Shown here: positions 56,526-64,000 of the stretch, one piece after another | Layout of the letters: the number at the start of each line of letters is the position of its first letter | How positions within the stretch are numbered: the stretch's first letter is position 1 | From: DASXHZ01 sp036488085 | GTDB lineage: Bacteria; Acidobacteriota; Thermoanaerobaculia; Gp7-AA8 | Length of the DNA stretch: 64,000 bases | Direction of reading: 5' to 3' | Assembly (NCBI GenBank): GCA_036488085.1 | Contig: DASXHZ010000008.1 | Span: 56,607 to 120,606 of the forward strand | Notes under the pieces: generated by a model | What the model was told of the DNA's origin: nothing | The model's input: the letters and a program-made list of their open reading frames with translations, nothing else | Database searches by the model: none | Position numbers and translations under genes: made by a program

Positions 56526-56608
56526 CTGAGGCCTCGGACCTCAGTCCTCGGACCTCGGATGTGCGGCTGATCGGCCCATCCGAGGCCCGAGGTCCGAGGC
56601 CTGAGGTC
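56526..56608. repeat. Dispersed palindrome, copy 2
   Basis: Tandem CCTCGGAC-type octamers on the left (56528-56561) pair with their complement on the right (56577-56606), about 25 of 30 positions, with a 15-base loop. The 18 bases 56577-56594 match copy 1 (47179-47196) exactly. It lies between the secreted-protein gene stop and the acnA promoter and may end that upstream unit. Confidence 0.75.
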
Positions 56609-58701
56609 TAGTGCTTCACCGCCCTTCGCCGCGCGTTCGCCGGAGCGGCGCTCGGGAGCTGGACGTGCAACTGCGTACCATCGCTGTAGACCCACATCGC
56701 CAGCGCATTGTTGTGCGTGTCGTACTCGACGCTGGAATCGAACGAGGTGAAACAACCGACCGTGCCAAGGGGCGAGTTGACGACGGAAGTCGTCTCGCCT
56801 GTCGTCCCGCCGCGAACGGTCCAAACTGGAGTGCCGCCGACGACGCGAACGGTATCGATGTTGTCGGCTGGCTGACCGATCACGGAGTCGGCGCCGCTCG
56901 ACACCACCGTTTTGTGCACGAGACTCTGGCTGGCGCGCTCAATCCAGTAGACGTTGCCGCCGTCGGCCGCCGCCAGTATCGGAATGCCGATCGTCGCCAT
57001 CGAAATGTCGCGCCGCGTCGGCGACGTGAGCGCCGACACCGGCGTCGTGATGACGACGAGCACATGCGGCGGACCGTTGTGCCACGCGATCATCCAGTTG
57101 CTGCCGTTCACGCCTGTCGTGACGTTTGAGCCTTCGTCGCCGGCGCCCGACAGCAAAACGTGCTGCGTCAACGCTCCCGACGTATCGATCAGCGCCGCAT
57201 GCACCTCGGGGTGATGTGATGTGAAGGGTGTCCCCTGATACGCGACCAGCAGCGAGTCGCCCGAAGCGGCGACCGAGACGGCGTTGACGGTCACGCTAAC
57301 CGGAATGTCGAGCGTCGACCCGCGTTGCGCGCCGCTCGCGTCGAAACGCGCGACCCTGAGCGCCTGCCCCGACGTGCCGTCGATCCATGCGACCGCGGTA
57401 CCGCCGTTGAGCGCCGTCGTGGCGAACGACGTCACATAGGTCGTGAGCTGCAACCGCCCCTGCGCATTCGCCGAGTTGTCGACGAACTGCGTGTAGAGGT
57501 TGTGGTTCTCGATGTAGGTCAACTGGTGGCCATTGGTCGTGGGGATGAGCCGTTCACTGGTCTGCGGCGACCCCTTCATCGTCAGGTCGGCCGCCGCCGA
57601 AGCCGTCGTGGCGCCATGCGAGATGAACTGCGAAGCAATCGTGCCGCAACCGTGCGTCGCGAGGACGATCGTACCGCGCGAGTTCGAGGCCGCGCCGACC
57701 ACCGCACCGGTCGCCAGCGTGAAGAACGCTCCCGGGTTGCCGCCGCTGATGCGGGTGGCGCGGGCGTTGAGCGACGCGTCGCTCTGCAGCACGAGGAAAT
57801 CGCTCCCATCCGGTACGATCTCGAGCCCGGGCGACTGGATGGCGTTGACCGTCTTCGTCGTGCGGTTGTTGAAGCTCGTGTCGGCCAGCAGCAGGTCGAC
57901 ACCGGCGCTATCGGCGAAGACGACCGCGATCGAGGAGCCGTTGTTCGCCGCCGCGGCGGCGATGCCGTCGAAGCTCGGCAGCACGATCGGATTCGTGACG
58001 ATCTGCTGCGGGACCGCGAAGCCTGCCTGCACGGCGCCGTTGGTCCGCCAGATCGCGACCGCCGAGCTGCCCGCCTTCACCGCCGTCAGCAGGACGGCGT
58101 TGTCGGCGATGACACCGGCGGAGGCGAGCGTTCCGTCGCGGCGCACCGTCGCGGAGACCACTTTCGGGACCGCGCTCACATCGGCTCCGGGGCGGACGAA
58201 CTCCGTAGTCAGCACCAGATACTCGTTTCCATCCCAAACGACAGCCGCCGATCCGCCAGGGCCGTTTTGCGTCGCGCCGGTCACGTTCGCATTCGTGACG
58301 TCCACGATCGGCGTGCGGGAGCCGAACGTACCGTCGCCATGCACGATGCGAGCGGCCGTGGCGCCGTTCGAATACTCGACGAGAAGGAAGTCCGTTCCGT
58401 CCGTCGCCAGAATCGGTCCGGCGACGACCTGGTCGACCGTCGTCTGCACTCTCGTGAAGCCGCCGTTCAGCGTGACCGGCGCCGCCGTGACGGCACCGCC
58501 GCTGAGGCCGAAGCCGCCGGTCGACCACGAAAAGGCGCCGATAGCCGACTGCTCATTGAGGCCGATGGCGGCGTCGAGGTACGAACAGTCGGGGACGACC
58601 TGCGGCGACGCGACTGCGTTGCCGTTCGGGACGTCACAGCCATAGACGGGATAGACAATAACCAGGGCAAAGAGGGCAATGGTGATGGTGATTTGTTTCA
58701 C
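56608..58701 (-). CDS. Secreted repeat-rich protein of unknown function
   Basis: A 697-residue protein with an N-terminal signal (ITIALFALVIVYPVYGC). It consists almost wholly of beta-strand-like segments with recurring motifs (ATDGTDFLLVEYSNG, VVWDGNEYLVLTTEF, VPDGSDFLVLQSD, VNGSNWMIAWHNG). These suggest a beta-propeller of blades each ending near a W-or-F/x-V/L strand. The start is GTG at 58701, overlapping the PlsB-like stop by 4 bases, so the two genes are coupled. Function is not known. It ends 'RRRAVKH'. Confidence 0.6.
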   Translation of the reverse strand: MKQITITIALFALVIVYPVYGCDVPNGNAVASPQVVPDCSYLDAAIGLNEQSAIGAFSWSTGGFGLSGGAVTAAPVTLNGGFTRVQTTVDQVVAGPILATDGTDFLLVEYSNGATAARIVHGDGTFGSRTPIVDVTNANVTGATQNGPGGSAAVVWDGNEYLVLTTEFVRPGADVSAVPKVVSATVRRDGTLASAGVIADNAVLLTAVKAGSSAVAIWRTNGAVQAGFAVPQQIVTNPIVLPSFDGIAAAAANNGSSIAVVFADSAGVDLLLADTSFNNRTTKTVNAIQSPGLEIVPDGSDFLVLQSDASLNARATRISGGNPGAFFTLATGAVVGAASNSRGTIVLATHGCGTIASQFISHGATTASAAADLTMKGSPQTSERLIPTTNGHQLTYIENHNLYTQFVDNSANAQGRLQLTTYVTSFATTALNGGTAVAWIDGTSGQALRVARFDASGAQRGSTLDIPVSVTVNAVSVAASGDSLLVAYQGTPFTSHHPEVHAALIDTSGALTQHVLLSGAGDEGSNVTTGVNGSNWMIAWHNGPPHVLVVITTPVSALTSPTRRDISMATIGIPILAAADGGNVYWIERASQSLVHKTVVSSGADSVIGQPADNIDTVRVVGGTPVWTVRGGTTGETTSVVNSPLGTVGCFTSFDSSVEYDTHNNALAMWVYSDGTQLHVQLPSAAPANARRRAVKH

Positions 58702-60188
58702 GCGGTCGATACGTGCGTCGACGCTCCGGCGTCCAACGCCTCCCCGATGCGCGGCTTCCGTTCCGGCCAGCCGCGGAATTTGACTTCGTCGAATGTTAGC
58801 AGCGAGTTGGCGTAATAGTCGCGCAAAATAACCTCGTCCGGATTCCACCGCCAGACGTCTTCGATCACCGGCACGCCGCTCTCGTCGAACAGATCAGAGC
58901 GCCACCTCTCTCCCGGCACGATCAGACGCCGCAGCTCGAGGACGTGCCGCGCCGCCCGCCACACGTCTTCCGCCGTCTTCTCCCGTAACAGCCACGGCCG
59001 TGTGTAGGGGCCGGCTCTCAGCCGGCGCATCGCTTCTGACAACCCGTCGATCATCTCGCTGTCGCTCAGCAGCTCCCGCCCCCGGAACATCTCCGCCACC
59101 AGCGGCACCGGCACCACCGGAATCGCCGCCGAAATCTCCCGCATCGTCTCGTCGGCCAGAAGCTGCAGCGCCGCCTTCCGCTGCTCGAAGTCGTCCGCCA
59201 GCACCGCCGGGTGCCCCGCGATGAACTCGTCCACCGAGATCGGCTTCCCGAAGGTCACGATGGCGTAGCCGTACCGCTTGAACCGTTTCAGCGCGCTCCG
59301 CAGCGTGTTCTTGAACAGAAACTCGAGCGTCGTGTTGAGCTTCTCCGTTTTGGTAGAGCGGTCCTCCCGCCCCATCAGCTCCTCGGTGAGGTTGCGGTCT
59401 TCGAGCACGCGGTCGTAATTGATCGCGGTCGGGATGAAGAAGAGCGGCGCCGTGAACGACGGATCGCGCTTCGCCGTCACGATGTAGTCGAGCATCCCGA
59501 GCTTCGGCCGCTGGAACGCGCCGTCGCGCGTCAGGCCGCCCTCGATGAAGATCCCCTGCGTCACGCCGTTCTTCGTGATCGTCTGGACGAACGTCGAGAG
59601 AATCGCGTGGTACAGCGGCTCGCGGTAGCGCCGCCGGACGAAGTAGCCGCCGAACCATTTGAAGACGTGATTGAGCGGCCAGACGCGCGCCCACTCACCG
59701 ATCGCATACGAGAGCGACACGAACTTGAAGAGCATGTGCGCGACGAGGACGTAGTCGGCGTTCGAGCGATGGTTGATCAGGTAGACCACCACCGCCCCCT
59801 TCGGCGCTTTCTCGGTGAAGTCGCGCAGCGGATTGCGCTCGACCACGGGCCGATACAGGAAGTGCATGATCGCCCGCGCCAGCGGCGCCCCGACCCGGTA
59901 GTACGCGAGGAGGTTGAACTTCGGGACGATCTCCCGCAAGTACGTCCTCGCCTTCCCCGCCGCCTCCTCGGTCGTCACATGATGCGACCGCGCATACTCC
60001 CGGATCGCCTCGACCACCGCCCGCGACCCGAACACCTCCAACTCGATGTCCGCATGCCGCCGCTTCAGCTTGAACCGATCGATGTGAATCCGCCGTGCCC
60101 GCTGAAACCGCCGCGCATGCCGCTTCCCGAGGACCACCGCAATCGCGGCAATAATCGCGAAAGCGGCAACGACGATCGCGATGCGCAT
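58698..60188 (-). CDS. plsB: Glycerol-3-phosphate acyltransferase-like protein (PlsB family)
   Basis: A 496-residue acyltransferase with an N-terminal membrane span (IAIVVAAFAIIAAIAVVLG). It has the motif I NHRSNADYVLV (HxxxxD variant), motif II GGYFVRRRYREPLY, motif III IFIEGGLTRDG and motif IV LFFIPTAINYDRV of the PlsB/LPLAT superfamily. It is shorter than E. coli PlsB (about 800 residues). It should acylate glycerol-3-phosphate or a related lysolipid. TATCAT (60203-60198) lies 9 bases before the ATG. Confidence 0.82.
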   Translation of the reverse strand: MRIAIVVAAFAIIAAIAVVLGKRHARRFQRARRIHIDRFKLKRRHADIELEVFGSRAVVEAIREYARSHHVTTEEAAGKARTYLREIVPKFNLLAYYRVGAPLARAIMHFLYRPVVERNPLRDFTEKAPKGAVVVYLINHRSNADYVLVAHMLFKFVSLSYAIGEWARVWPLNHVFKWFGGYFVRRRYREPLYHAILSTFVQTITKNGVTQGIFIEGGLTRDGAFQRPKLGMLDYIVTAKRDPSFTAPLFFIPTAINYDRVLEDRNLTEELMGREDRSTKTEKLNTTLEFLFKNTLRSALKRFKRYGYAIVTFGKPISVDEFIAGHPAVLADDFEQRKAALQLLADETMREISAAIPVVPVPLVAEMFRGRELLSDSEMIDGLSEAMRRLRAGPYTRPWLLREKTAEDVWRAARHVLELRRLIVPGERWRSDLFDESGVPVIEDVWRWNPDEVILRDYYANSLLTFDEVKFRGWPERKPRIGEALDAGASTHVSTA

Positions 60189-60197
60189 GTCGCAACG

Positions 60198-60203
60198 ATG
60201 ATA
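60198..60203 (-). promoter_or_regulatory. -10 box of plsB
   Basis: On the minus strand TATCAT ends 9 bases before the ATG at 60188; no Shine-Dalgarno site. Confidence 0.55.
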
Positions 60204-60228
60204 GCGGGCTTCATCGCGAGCGCCACGC

Positions 60229-60309
60229 CCTCACCCGGCCCTTCGGGCCACCCTCTCCCGCCGGGAGAGGGAGATGGGACAGAGAACACTCCTTCTCCCT
60301 ACGGGAGAA
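60229..60309. repeat. Three-hairpin palindromic repeat element
   Basis: Three successive palindromes: GGCCC/GGGCC (60237-60249, loop TTC), CCCTCTCCC/GGGAGAGGG (60251-60271, loop GCC) and TTCTCCC/GGGAGAA (60293-60309, loop TAC). CCCTCTCCCGC-GGGAGAGGG elements of this kind recur in many high-GC genomes. The right end directly interrupts the reading frame of the toxin remnant. Confidence 0.7.
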
Positions 60310-60367
60310 CCGGGAGTTGCCGCCGGAGTTTTCTCGGCATGTTCTCGTCGAAGAGGACTCTTCTCAA
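60299..60367 (-). pseudogene. Truncated DUF5615-type toxin
   Basis: A TTG start that overlaps the antitoxin stop (TTGA at 60367-60364) opens a 22-codon frame reading MRRVLFDENMPRKLRRQLP followed by VLP-stop. The first 19 residues match the start of DUF5615 PIN-like toxins (LLDENLPRKL-type motif with the first catalytic Asp). The frame then runs into the palindromic repeat and stops at 60299; the remaining 90 or so residues of the family are missing. The overlap with the DUF433 gene is the normal order of this toxin-antitoxin type. Confidence 0.8.
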
Positions 60368-60579
60368 GCGATTTGCGCGAGAAGCGCGCGGCCTGCCTCT
60401 TCGAGGAATGCGACAGCCTGCTCACGTGCGACAGTGGGAAAGTTGTCGAGGAACTCTTCGAGCGTCTCCCCTTTTTCGAGATAGACGAGGAGCGTTTGGA
60501 CCGGAACGCGAGTTCCGACGAAAACAGGCGTGCCCCCAAGAATGTCTGGATCGGAATGAACGATCTGCGAACGATCCAT
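60364..60579 (-). CDS. DUF433 antitoxin (orphan)
   Basis: A 71-residue DUF433 protein. IVHSDPDILGGTPVFVGTRVPVQTLLVYLEKGETLEEFLDNFP is the typical winged-helix DNA-binding block of the VapB45-like antitoxins, which pair with DUF5615 toxins. The partner is only a remnant. TACCCT (60595-60590) lies 10 bases upstream and a GGAG sequence is between. It may persist as an orphan repressor, or it may guard against a related toxin elsewhere. Confidence 0.92.
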   Translation of the reverse strand: MDRSQIVHSDPDILGGTPVFVGTRVPVQTLLVYLEKGETLEEFLDNFPTVAREQAVAFLEEAGRALLAQIA

Positions 60580-60589
60580 GTGGTCTCCA

Positions 60590-60595
60590 AGGGTA
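60590..60595 (-). promoter_or_regulatory. -10 box of the DUF433 gene
   Basis: On the minus strand TACCCT ends 10 bases before the ATG at 60579. A GGAG at 60587-60584 could also act as a weak Shine-Dalgarno. Confidence 0.45.
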
Positions 60596-60605
60596 CCTTA
60601 AGTAG

Positions 60606-61514
60606 CTAAAAGTCCTGCAGCAGCCGCTTCGAGATCGCGGGGAGGATCGTCATGTCATCCGCCACGCCGCGCGTGAAGACGACGATTACGTACTTCTTGC
60701 CGGTCGGGAGCTCGACATAGGCGGCGTCGTGGCGGACTTCGCTCGTCCAGCCGGCTTTCGACCACAGCTTGGAGCCGGGGGGGAGGGACTCGCCGAGGAA
60801 CTCTTTGACCTGGTTCTCCTCCTTGCGCGGCGGGTCGAGGGGGCGCGCGAGGAGGTTCATCATGGCGTCGGATGCGGCGGTCGAGACGGCGTGGCGGCGG
60901 ACGATCCAGAGCATCAGCGAGGCGACGGCGTTCGTGGTCGCGCGGTTGCGGTGCTCGCGGTTCGCGCCGACGACTTGGGTGTCGCGGCCGAACGGGCCGA
61001 AGCTCCACGGCTTGGCCATGGCGCTGATGTCGTAGCCCATCGAGCCGAACCACTTGTTCGCGACCGCGCGCTTGTCGAGGAACTTGCGAAGCGCGCGGCC
61101 GTCGAGCATCGGACCGCTGCAGGTATCGCTGATGACGTCGAGGATGAAGGCGGTGGCGTCGTTGTCGGAGACGCCGATCATCTCGTGCAGCGCGCGATCG
61201 ACGTCCGGCATCATCTCGAGCTTCTGGTGGAACGTCTCCGTCATGAAGAAGAGCTTCACGACGGAAGCGGGGTAGAACGGCGCGTCGCCGTGGTAGTCGC
61301 CGCGCCCGATCGCGCTCGGCATCGTGACGTCGATTACGGTCATGCCGAGGTTGTCGGGCGTCAGCTTCGGGAACTGCTTGAGGATGTCGTCGGCCGCATG
61401 ATTCAGCTTCGACTGGATCGACGGATCGACCGGCAAGTCCTTGAACTCCCGGTAGTCCGCGCGGAGCGGCAGGGCGGCGAGCAGCGTCAGGGCGAAGACA
61501 AGACGAAAACGCAT
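60606..61514 (-). CDS. Exported class-A beta-lactamase-fold serine hydrolase
   Basis: A 302-residue protein with a signal peptide (FRLVFALTLLAALPLRA). It has the active-site SxxK motif FYPASVVKLFF, an SDN motif (GVSDNDATAFIL) and SKAGWTSE in place of KTG. The glutamate of the omega loop is not obvious, so it may be a D,D-peptidase or other serine hydrolase rather than an efficient beta-lactamase. ATG 61514 is preferred to 61523 because the TATCCT box overlaps the latter and lies 9 bases before the former. Confidence 0.82.
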   Translation of the reverse strand: MRFRLVFALTLLAALPLRADYREFKDLPVDPSIQSKLNHAADDILKQFPKLTPDNLGMTVIDVTMPSAIGRGDYHGDAPFYPASVVKLFFMTETFHQKLEMMPDVDRALHEMIGVSDNDATAFILDVISDTCSGPMLDGRALRKFLDKRAVANKWFGSMGYDISAMAKPWSFGPFGRDTQVVGANREHRNRATTNAVASLMLWIVRRHAVSTAASDAMMNLLARPLDPPRKEENQVKEFLGESLPPGSKLWSKAGWTSEVRHDAAYVELPTGKKYVIVVFTRGVADDMTILPAISKRLLQDF

Positions 61515-61522
61515 GGCGCTCA

Positions 61523-61529
61523 TAGGATA
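61523..61529. promoter_or_regulatory. Shared divergent -10 element
   Basis: The plus-strand TAGGAT (61523-61528) ends 6 bases before the GTG at 61535. The minus-strand TATCCT (61529-61524) ends 9 bases before the ATG at 61514. The two hexamers share five base pairs, so transcription of the two genes should be mutually exclusive at any moment. The start codons are 20 bases apart. Confidence 0.6.
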
Positions 61530-61534
61530 TCGCT

Positions 61535-62902
61535 GTGCACACGGTCGCGCTCCTGGCAGCAACGCTCTCCGTATTCGGGTACCAGTACCACCTCGACTAC
61601 GTCTCGCTCGACGGCCGGGTGACGCTGTGCGCGGAGAACCGGTATGAGGACGACTGGATCATCGCGAACTGGTCGCCGCGGTTTCAGTTCGGCATCGAGA
61701 ACAAGCGCGGCGAGCTGGTCGAGATCCTCTGGGACGAGGCGCGCGCGAGCACGACGGACACGCTGCCGGATCGCGTGACGCACGCTGGGGAGCTGTGGGG
61801 CGACCACTTCGAGCGGCAGCATGCGATCAATCTGCTGCCGTTCCGTACGCTGTGCGACGAGCTCATTCCGGTGTGGACCGTACGATGGGATCCGCAGCAG
61901 TTGTCATGGCAGCGGACGGAGATTTTCGATTCGTACGGACCTTCAGGGGCGTCGGCACTGGCGTGCGGCAAGACGGTGGACGTTCTGCTGCCGCTGCGGT
62001 CGGGGACGACGACGCGGCGCTATCACTTTCACTTCGGCGTCGAGCCGTTCGAGGTGCCGGCGTCCGCGCCGCCGCCGGCGTGGACCGATCCGCCGGACGA
62101 GGTGCGGAGGTTCCCGGTCATCGACGGAGACGTGCGGGAGTGCTCGGTCGACAACCAGCGCGACGAAAAGCTCGCATCGCAGCTGAACGGTGGCAAGGGG
62201 GCAGCGTGGACGCGGATGGCCCTCACCGAGCCGCACCGTCGCGACTACCTCGCCGTTTCCGACCGTGGGCGCCATCTCGCGATCTACCACGCACCGCACG
62301 GCGCGAAGCCACGCCTGATCTGGCAAACAGACCAATTCGACGCCGCCGATTCTCTGTTCGCCAATGACGAGACAGGCGATGGGATCGATGAACTGGAACC
62401 TCTGACGCATTTCAAGCGTTCCGACGTCTTTTCGGTGTGGTGGTGGAATGGGAACGCGTTGCAATCGCTCATGCCCGAGAACGTTGAGTGGTTTCTCTCG
62501 ACCACGCTTGCGCTCGGAGGTGCTCCCGCGAATTCGATCTTGTCGTTCCACGCCGAGGGGAAAGCTGCGGTCGATCTGTACGAGCTTCGCGGCACGCGGT
62601 ACCGACTCTCACGAGCGTTCGATGTGATCGCGAAGGCGACTCCCGACGTTTCACCCGACTTTGACGCCGAGGAGGTGGGGACGCCGCGCACGATGGTCAT
62701 CCGCAATACGACCTTCGACGATTGCCCCGCCCCTGACGCGGAGATCTCGCTCAACGGACGCGTCGTCGCCACCGCGCAGATGCTGGCGCTGAAGGAGGAG
62801 ATCCGTGTGCCGGTCACGGTCGGGGAGCACAACACGATCTGTCTCGTCGAGGGGGACGACGAGTACCCGATCTTCGAGATCGCGATCGAACGCAGACCCT
62901 AG
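61535..62902 (+). CDS. Secreted protein of unknown function
   Basis: A 455-residue protein. A short hydrophobic start (HTVALLAATLSVFGYQYHL) may be a signal peptide. The rest is mixed alpha/beta with many Asp/Glu, three PW/WW patches (VWWWNGNALQSL) and a DDDEYP-like region near the end. It does not match a family I recognise. The start is GTG at 61535 with a TAGGAT box 6 bases upstream. It is divergent from the serine hydrolase and convergent with transketolase. Confidence 0.6.
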   Translation: MHTVALLAATLSVFGYQYHLDYVSLDGRVTLCAENRYEDDWIIANWSPRFQFGIENKRGELVEILWDEARASTTDTLPDRVTHAGELWGDHFERQHAINLLPFRTLCDELIPVWTVRWDPQQLSWQRTEIFDSYGPSGASALACGKTVDVLLPLRSGTTTRRYHFHFGVEPFEVPASAPPPAWTDPPDEVRRFPVIDGDVRECSVDNQRDEKLASQLNGGKGAAWTRMALTEPHRRDYLAVSDRGRHLAIYHAPHGAKPRLIWQTDQFDAADSLFANDETGDGIDELEPLTHFKRSDVFSVWWWNGNALQSLMPENVEWFLSTTLALGGAPANSILSFHAEGKAAVDLYELRGTRYRLSRAFDVIAKATPDVSPDFDAEEVGTPRTMVIRNTTFDDCPAPDAEISLNGRVVATAQMLALKEEIRVPVTVGEHNTICLVEGDDEYPIFEIAIERRP

Positions 62903-62912
62903 CCCGTTCTCT

Positions 62913-63020
62913 GTGGGGCGCCGGCGGCCTCGCCGGCGGAGCCGCGCGTCAGCGCGGCTGACTCGTGCAAATAGCGCGGCTCGCGCCGCGCTGAGCCGGC
63001 GAGGCCGGCGGCTCCCCCAC
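62913..63020. repeat. Clover-like nested palindromes
   Basis: Outer arms of 13 perfect bases (62925-62937 and 62995-63007, in a larger imperfect stem) enclose two perfect 8-bp hairpins (62940-62959 and 62973-62992, loops GTCA and TCGC). It lies between two convergent genes. It could be a repeat-family unit or a bidirectional transcription barrier; no T tract is present. Confidence 0.7.
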
Positions 63021-63050
63021 TGAGAACGCTCGCCCGCCCGGCTACGGCGT

Positions 63051-63086
63051 GGCGAACACGTTTGCTGGCGGGAAAACGTGTTTGCC
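63051..63086 (-). terminator. Hairpin after transketolase
   Basis: Arms GGCGAACACGTTT (63051-63063) and AAACGTGTTTGCC (63074-63086) form a 13-bp stem (one G.T pair), beginning at the base after the transketolase stop. There is no T run, so termination may be partial or factor dependent. Confidence 0.55.
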
Positions 63087-64000
63087 CTACGTTTTGCGCC
63101 AATCGCGGATGCTGGCGGCCACTTTCTCGGGAGTGAAACCGAGGTGCTCGGCGATCTGCTCGTAGGGAGCGGAGGCGCCGAAGTGGTCGACGCCGATGAC
63201 CAGCGCGTCGCGGTTGACGTACTGATACCACCCGGTCGTCCGGCCGGCCTCGATCGCGACAACCTTGCTACGGTCGGCCAGCACTTGGTCCTGGTACTCG
63301 GCCTCCTGCCTGCCGAACAGGTCGAGCGAGGGAGCGGAGACCACGCGTGCGTTGACCCCCTCCCCCCGCAGCAGGTCCGCCGTCTTCACCGCCAGCGAGA
63401 CCTCCGAACCGGTCGCGATGATGGTGAAGTCGCCCTCCTCATAGCCGCCGAGAACGTACGCGCCGCGGTAGATCTGGTGCGGGTCGAAGTCGAGCGGGCG
63501 CGGGATCGGGTCGAGCTTCTGCCGCGTCAGGACGAGCACCGTCGGCCCCTTCGCCTTCCCCGCTGCCCACGCCCACGCCATCGCCACCTCGGCGCCGTCC
63601 GCCGGGCGGAACAGCGTCATGTTCGGGATCAGGCGCAGCGAGAAGAGCTGCTCGATCGGCTGATGCGTCGGACCGTCCTCGCCGAGGAACACCGAGTCGT
63701 GCGTGTAGATGTAGATCGACGGGATGTTCATCAGACATCCGAGGCGCACCGACGCCCGCATGTAGTCGGAGAAGATGAGGAACGTCGCGCCGTAGCAGCG
63801 CCACGAGCCGTACAACGTCATCCCGTTGACGATCGCGCCCATGGCGTGCTCGCGGATGCCGAAGTGGAGATTGCGGCCTTTGAACACGTTCAAATCCGGC
63901 GGATGCTGCTCTCCGCCCTTTGGACGCTCGACGCTCACCGCCTCTTTGATCAATGTAATCGTCGACGGGGCCAGGTCGGCCGCGCCGCCCACGACGAACG
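63087..64000 (-). CDS. tkt: Transketolase, C-terminal part (runs off the right edge)
   Basis: About 304 residues of the 3' half of transketolase. It has GGAADLAPSTIT, LHFGIREHAMGAIVNGM, the Pyr-domain SVFLGEDGPTHQPIEQL segment, RPADGAEVAMAW and the C-terminal domain with FTIIATGSEVSLAVKTADLL and FGASAPYEQIAEHLGFTPE. It carries the substrate- and TPP-pyrimidine-binding half of the dimeric enzyme of the pentose-phosphate pathway. The N-terminal TPP-binding half lies beyond 64000; the start cannot be seen. Confidence 0.95.
   Translation of the reverse strand, partial: FVVGGAADLAPSTITLIKEAVSVERPKGGEQHPPDLNVFKGRNLHFGIREHAMGAIVNGMTLYGSWRCYGATFLIFSDYMRASVRLGCLMNIPSIYIYTHDSVFLGEDGPTHQPIEQLFSLRLIPNMTLFRPADGAEVAMAWAWAAGKAKGPTVLVLTRQKLDPIPRPLDFDPHQIYRGAYVLGGYEEGDFTIIATGSEVSLAVKTADLLRGEGVNARVVSAPSLDLFGRQEAEYQDQVLADRSKVVAIEAGRTTGWYQYVNRDALVIGVDHFGASAPYEQIAEHLGFTPEKVAASIRDWRKT

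Overview
The window is a compact, high-GC (roughly 60-65% by eye), gene-dense bacterial chromosome segment. Nothing in it looks like a phage, plasmid or insertion sequence. Secreted S9 peptidases, a PL8 polysaccharide lyase, many surface-glycan genes, an ancestral rimP-nusA-infB operon and many GC-rich palindromic repeats fit a free-living Gram-negative bacterium of the Acidobacteriota type (Thermoanaerobaculia-like is a guess). No rRNA or tRNA gene was seen, so the taxonomy is inference. A striking style feature is that many first genes of transcription units have a TANNNT -10 box ending only 6-11 bases before the start codon. These genes probably make leaderless or nearly leaderless mRNAs.

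Layout. 73-24748: on the minus strand lies the classical order rimP-nusA-infB-DUF503-rbfA-truB-rpsO, interrupted three times. A plus-strand NAD(P)-binding protein sits between infB and DUF503. A plus-strand oligoribonuclease gene sits between rbfA and truB. A surface-glycan island of about 16 kb sits between truB and rpsO. The island holds an ABC-type polysaccharide exporter (wzm/wzt), a sugar aminotransferase, a nucleotide-sugar epimerase-like protein, six glycosyltransferases, a methyltransferase, an O-acyltransferase, two sulfotransferases and cysC-cysD-cysN. Together these genes can make PAPS and build, sulfate, acylate and export a surface polysaccharide. Eleven minus-strand genes from truB to 6511 are separated by at most 18 bases, so they probably form one operon read from the truB promoter.

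24753-41334: a PilZ protein, a secreted beta-rich protein, rluD, a nucleoside transporter divergent from purine nucleoside phosphorylase, ftsE-ftsX, fused formiminotransferase/cyclodeaminase, hemL, a second small glycan unit (polyprenyl-phosphate sugar transferase, GT4 and a zinc ribbon), pirin, nth, a secreted transglutaminase-like protein, and a cold-shock gene with a strong terminator. The leader of rimP-nusA-infB carries an intrinsic terminator with a possible competing antiterminator.

41333-64000: a lipoprotein, a two-gene ABC exporter, a PL8 lyase, an M48 peptidase, an overlapping EVE/macrodomain/degenerate-receiver trio, an aminotransferase, a DPP-IV-like peptidase, a 42-43-bp palindromic minisatellite, aconitase, a PlsB-type acyltransferase coupled to a secreted protein, and a DUF433 antitoxin whose DUF5615 toxin gene is reduced to its first codons by a palindromic repeat. 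A class-A beta-lactamase-like protein is divergent from a secreted protein and shares its -10 box. The 3' part of a transketolase gene runs off the right edge.
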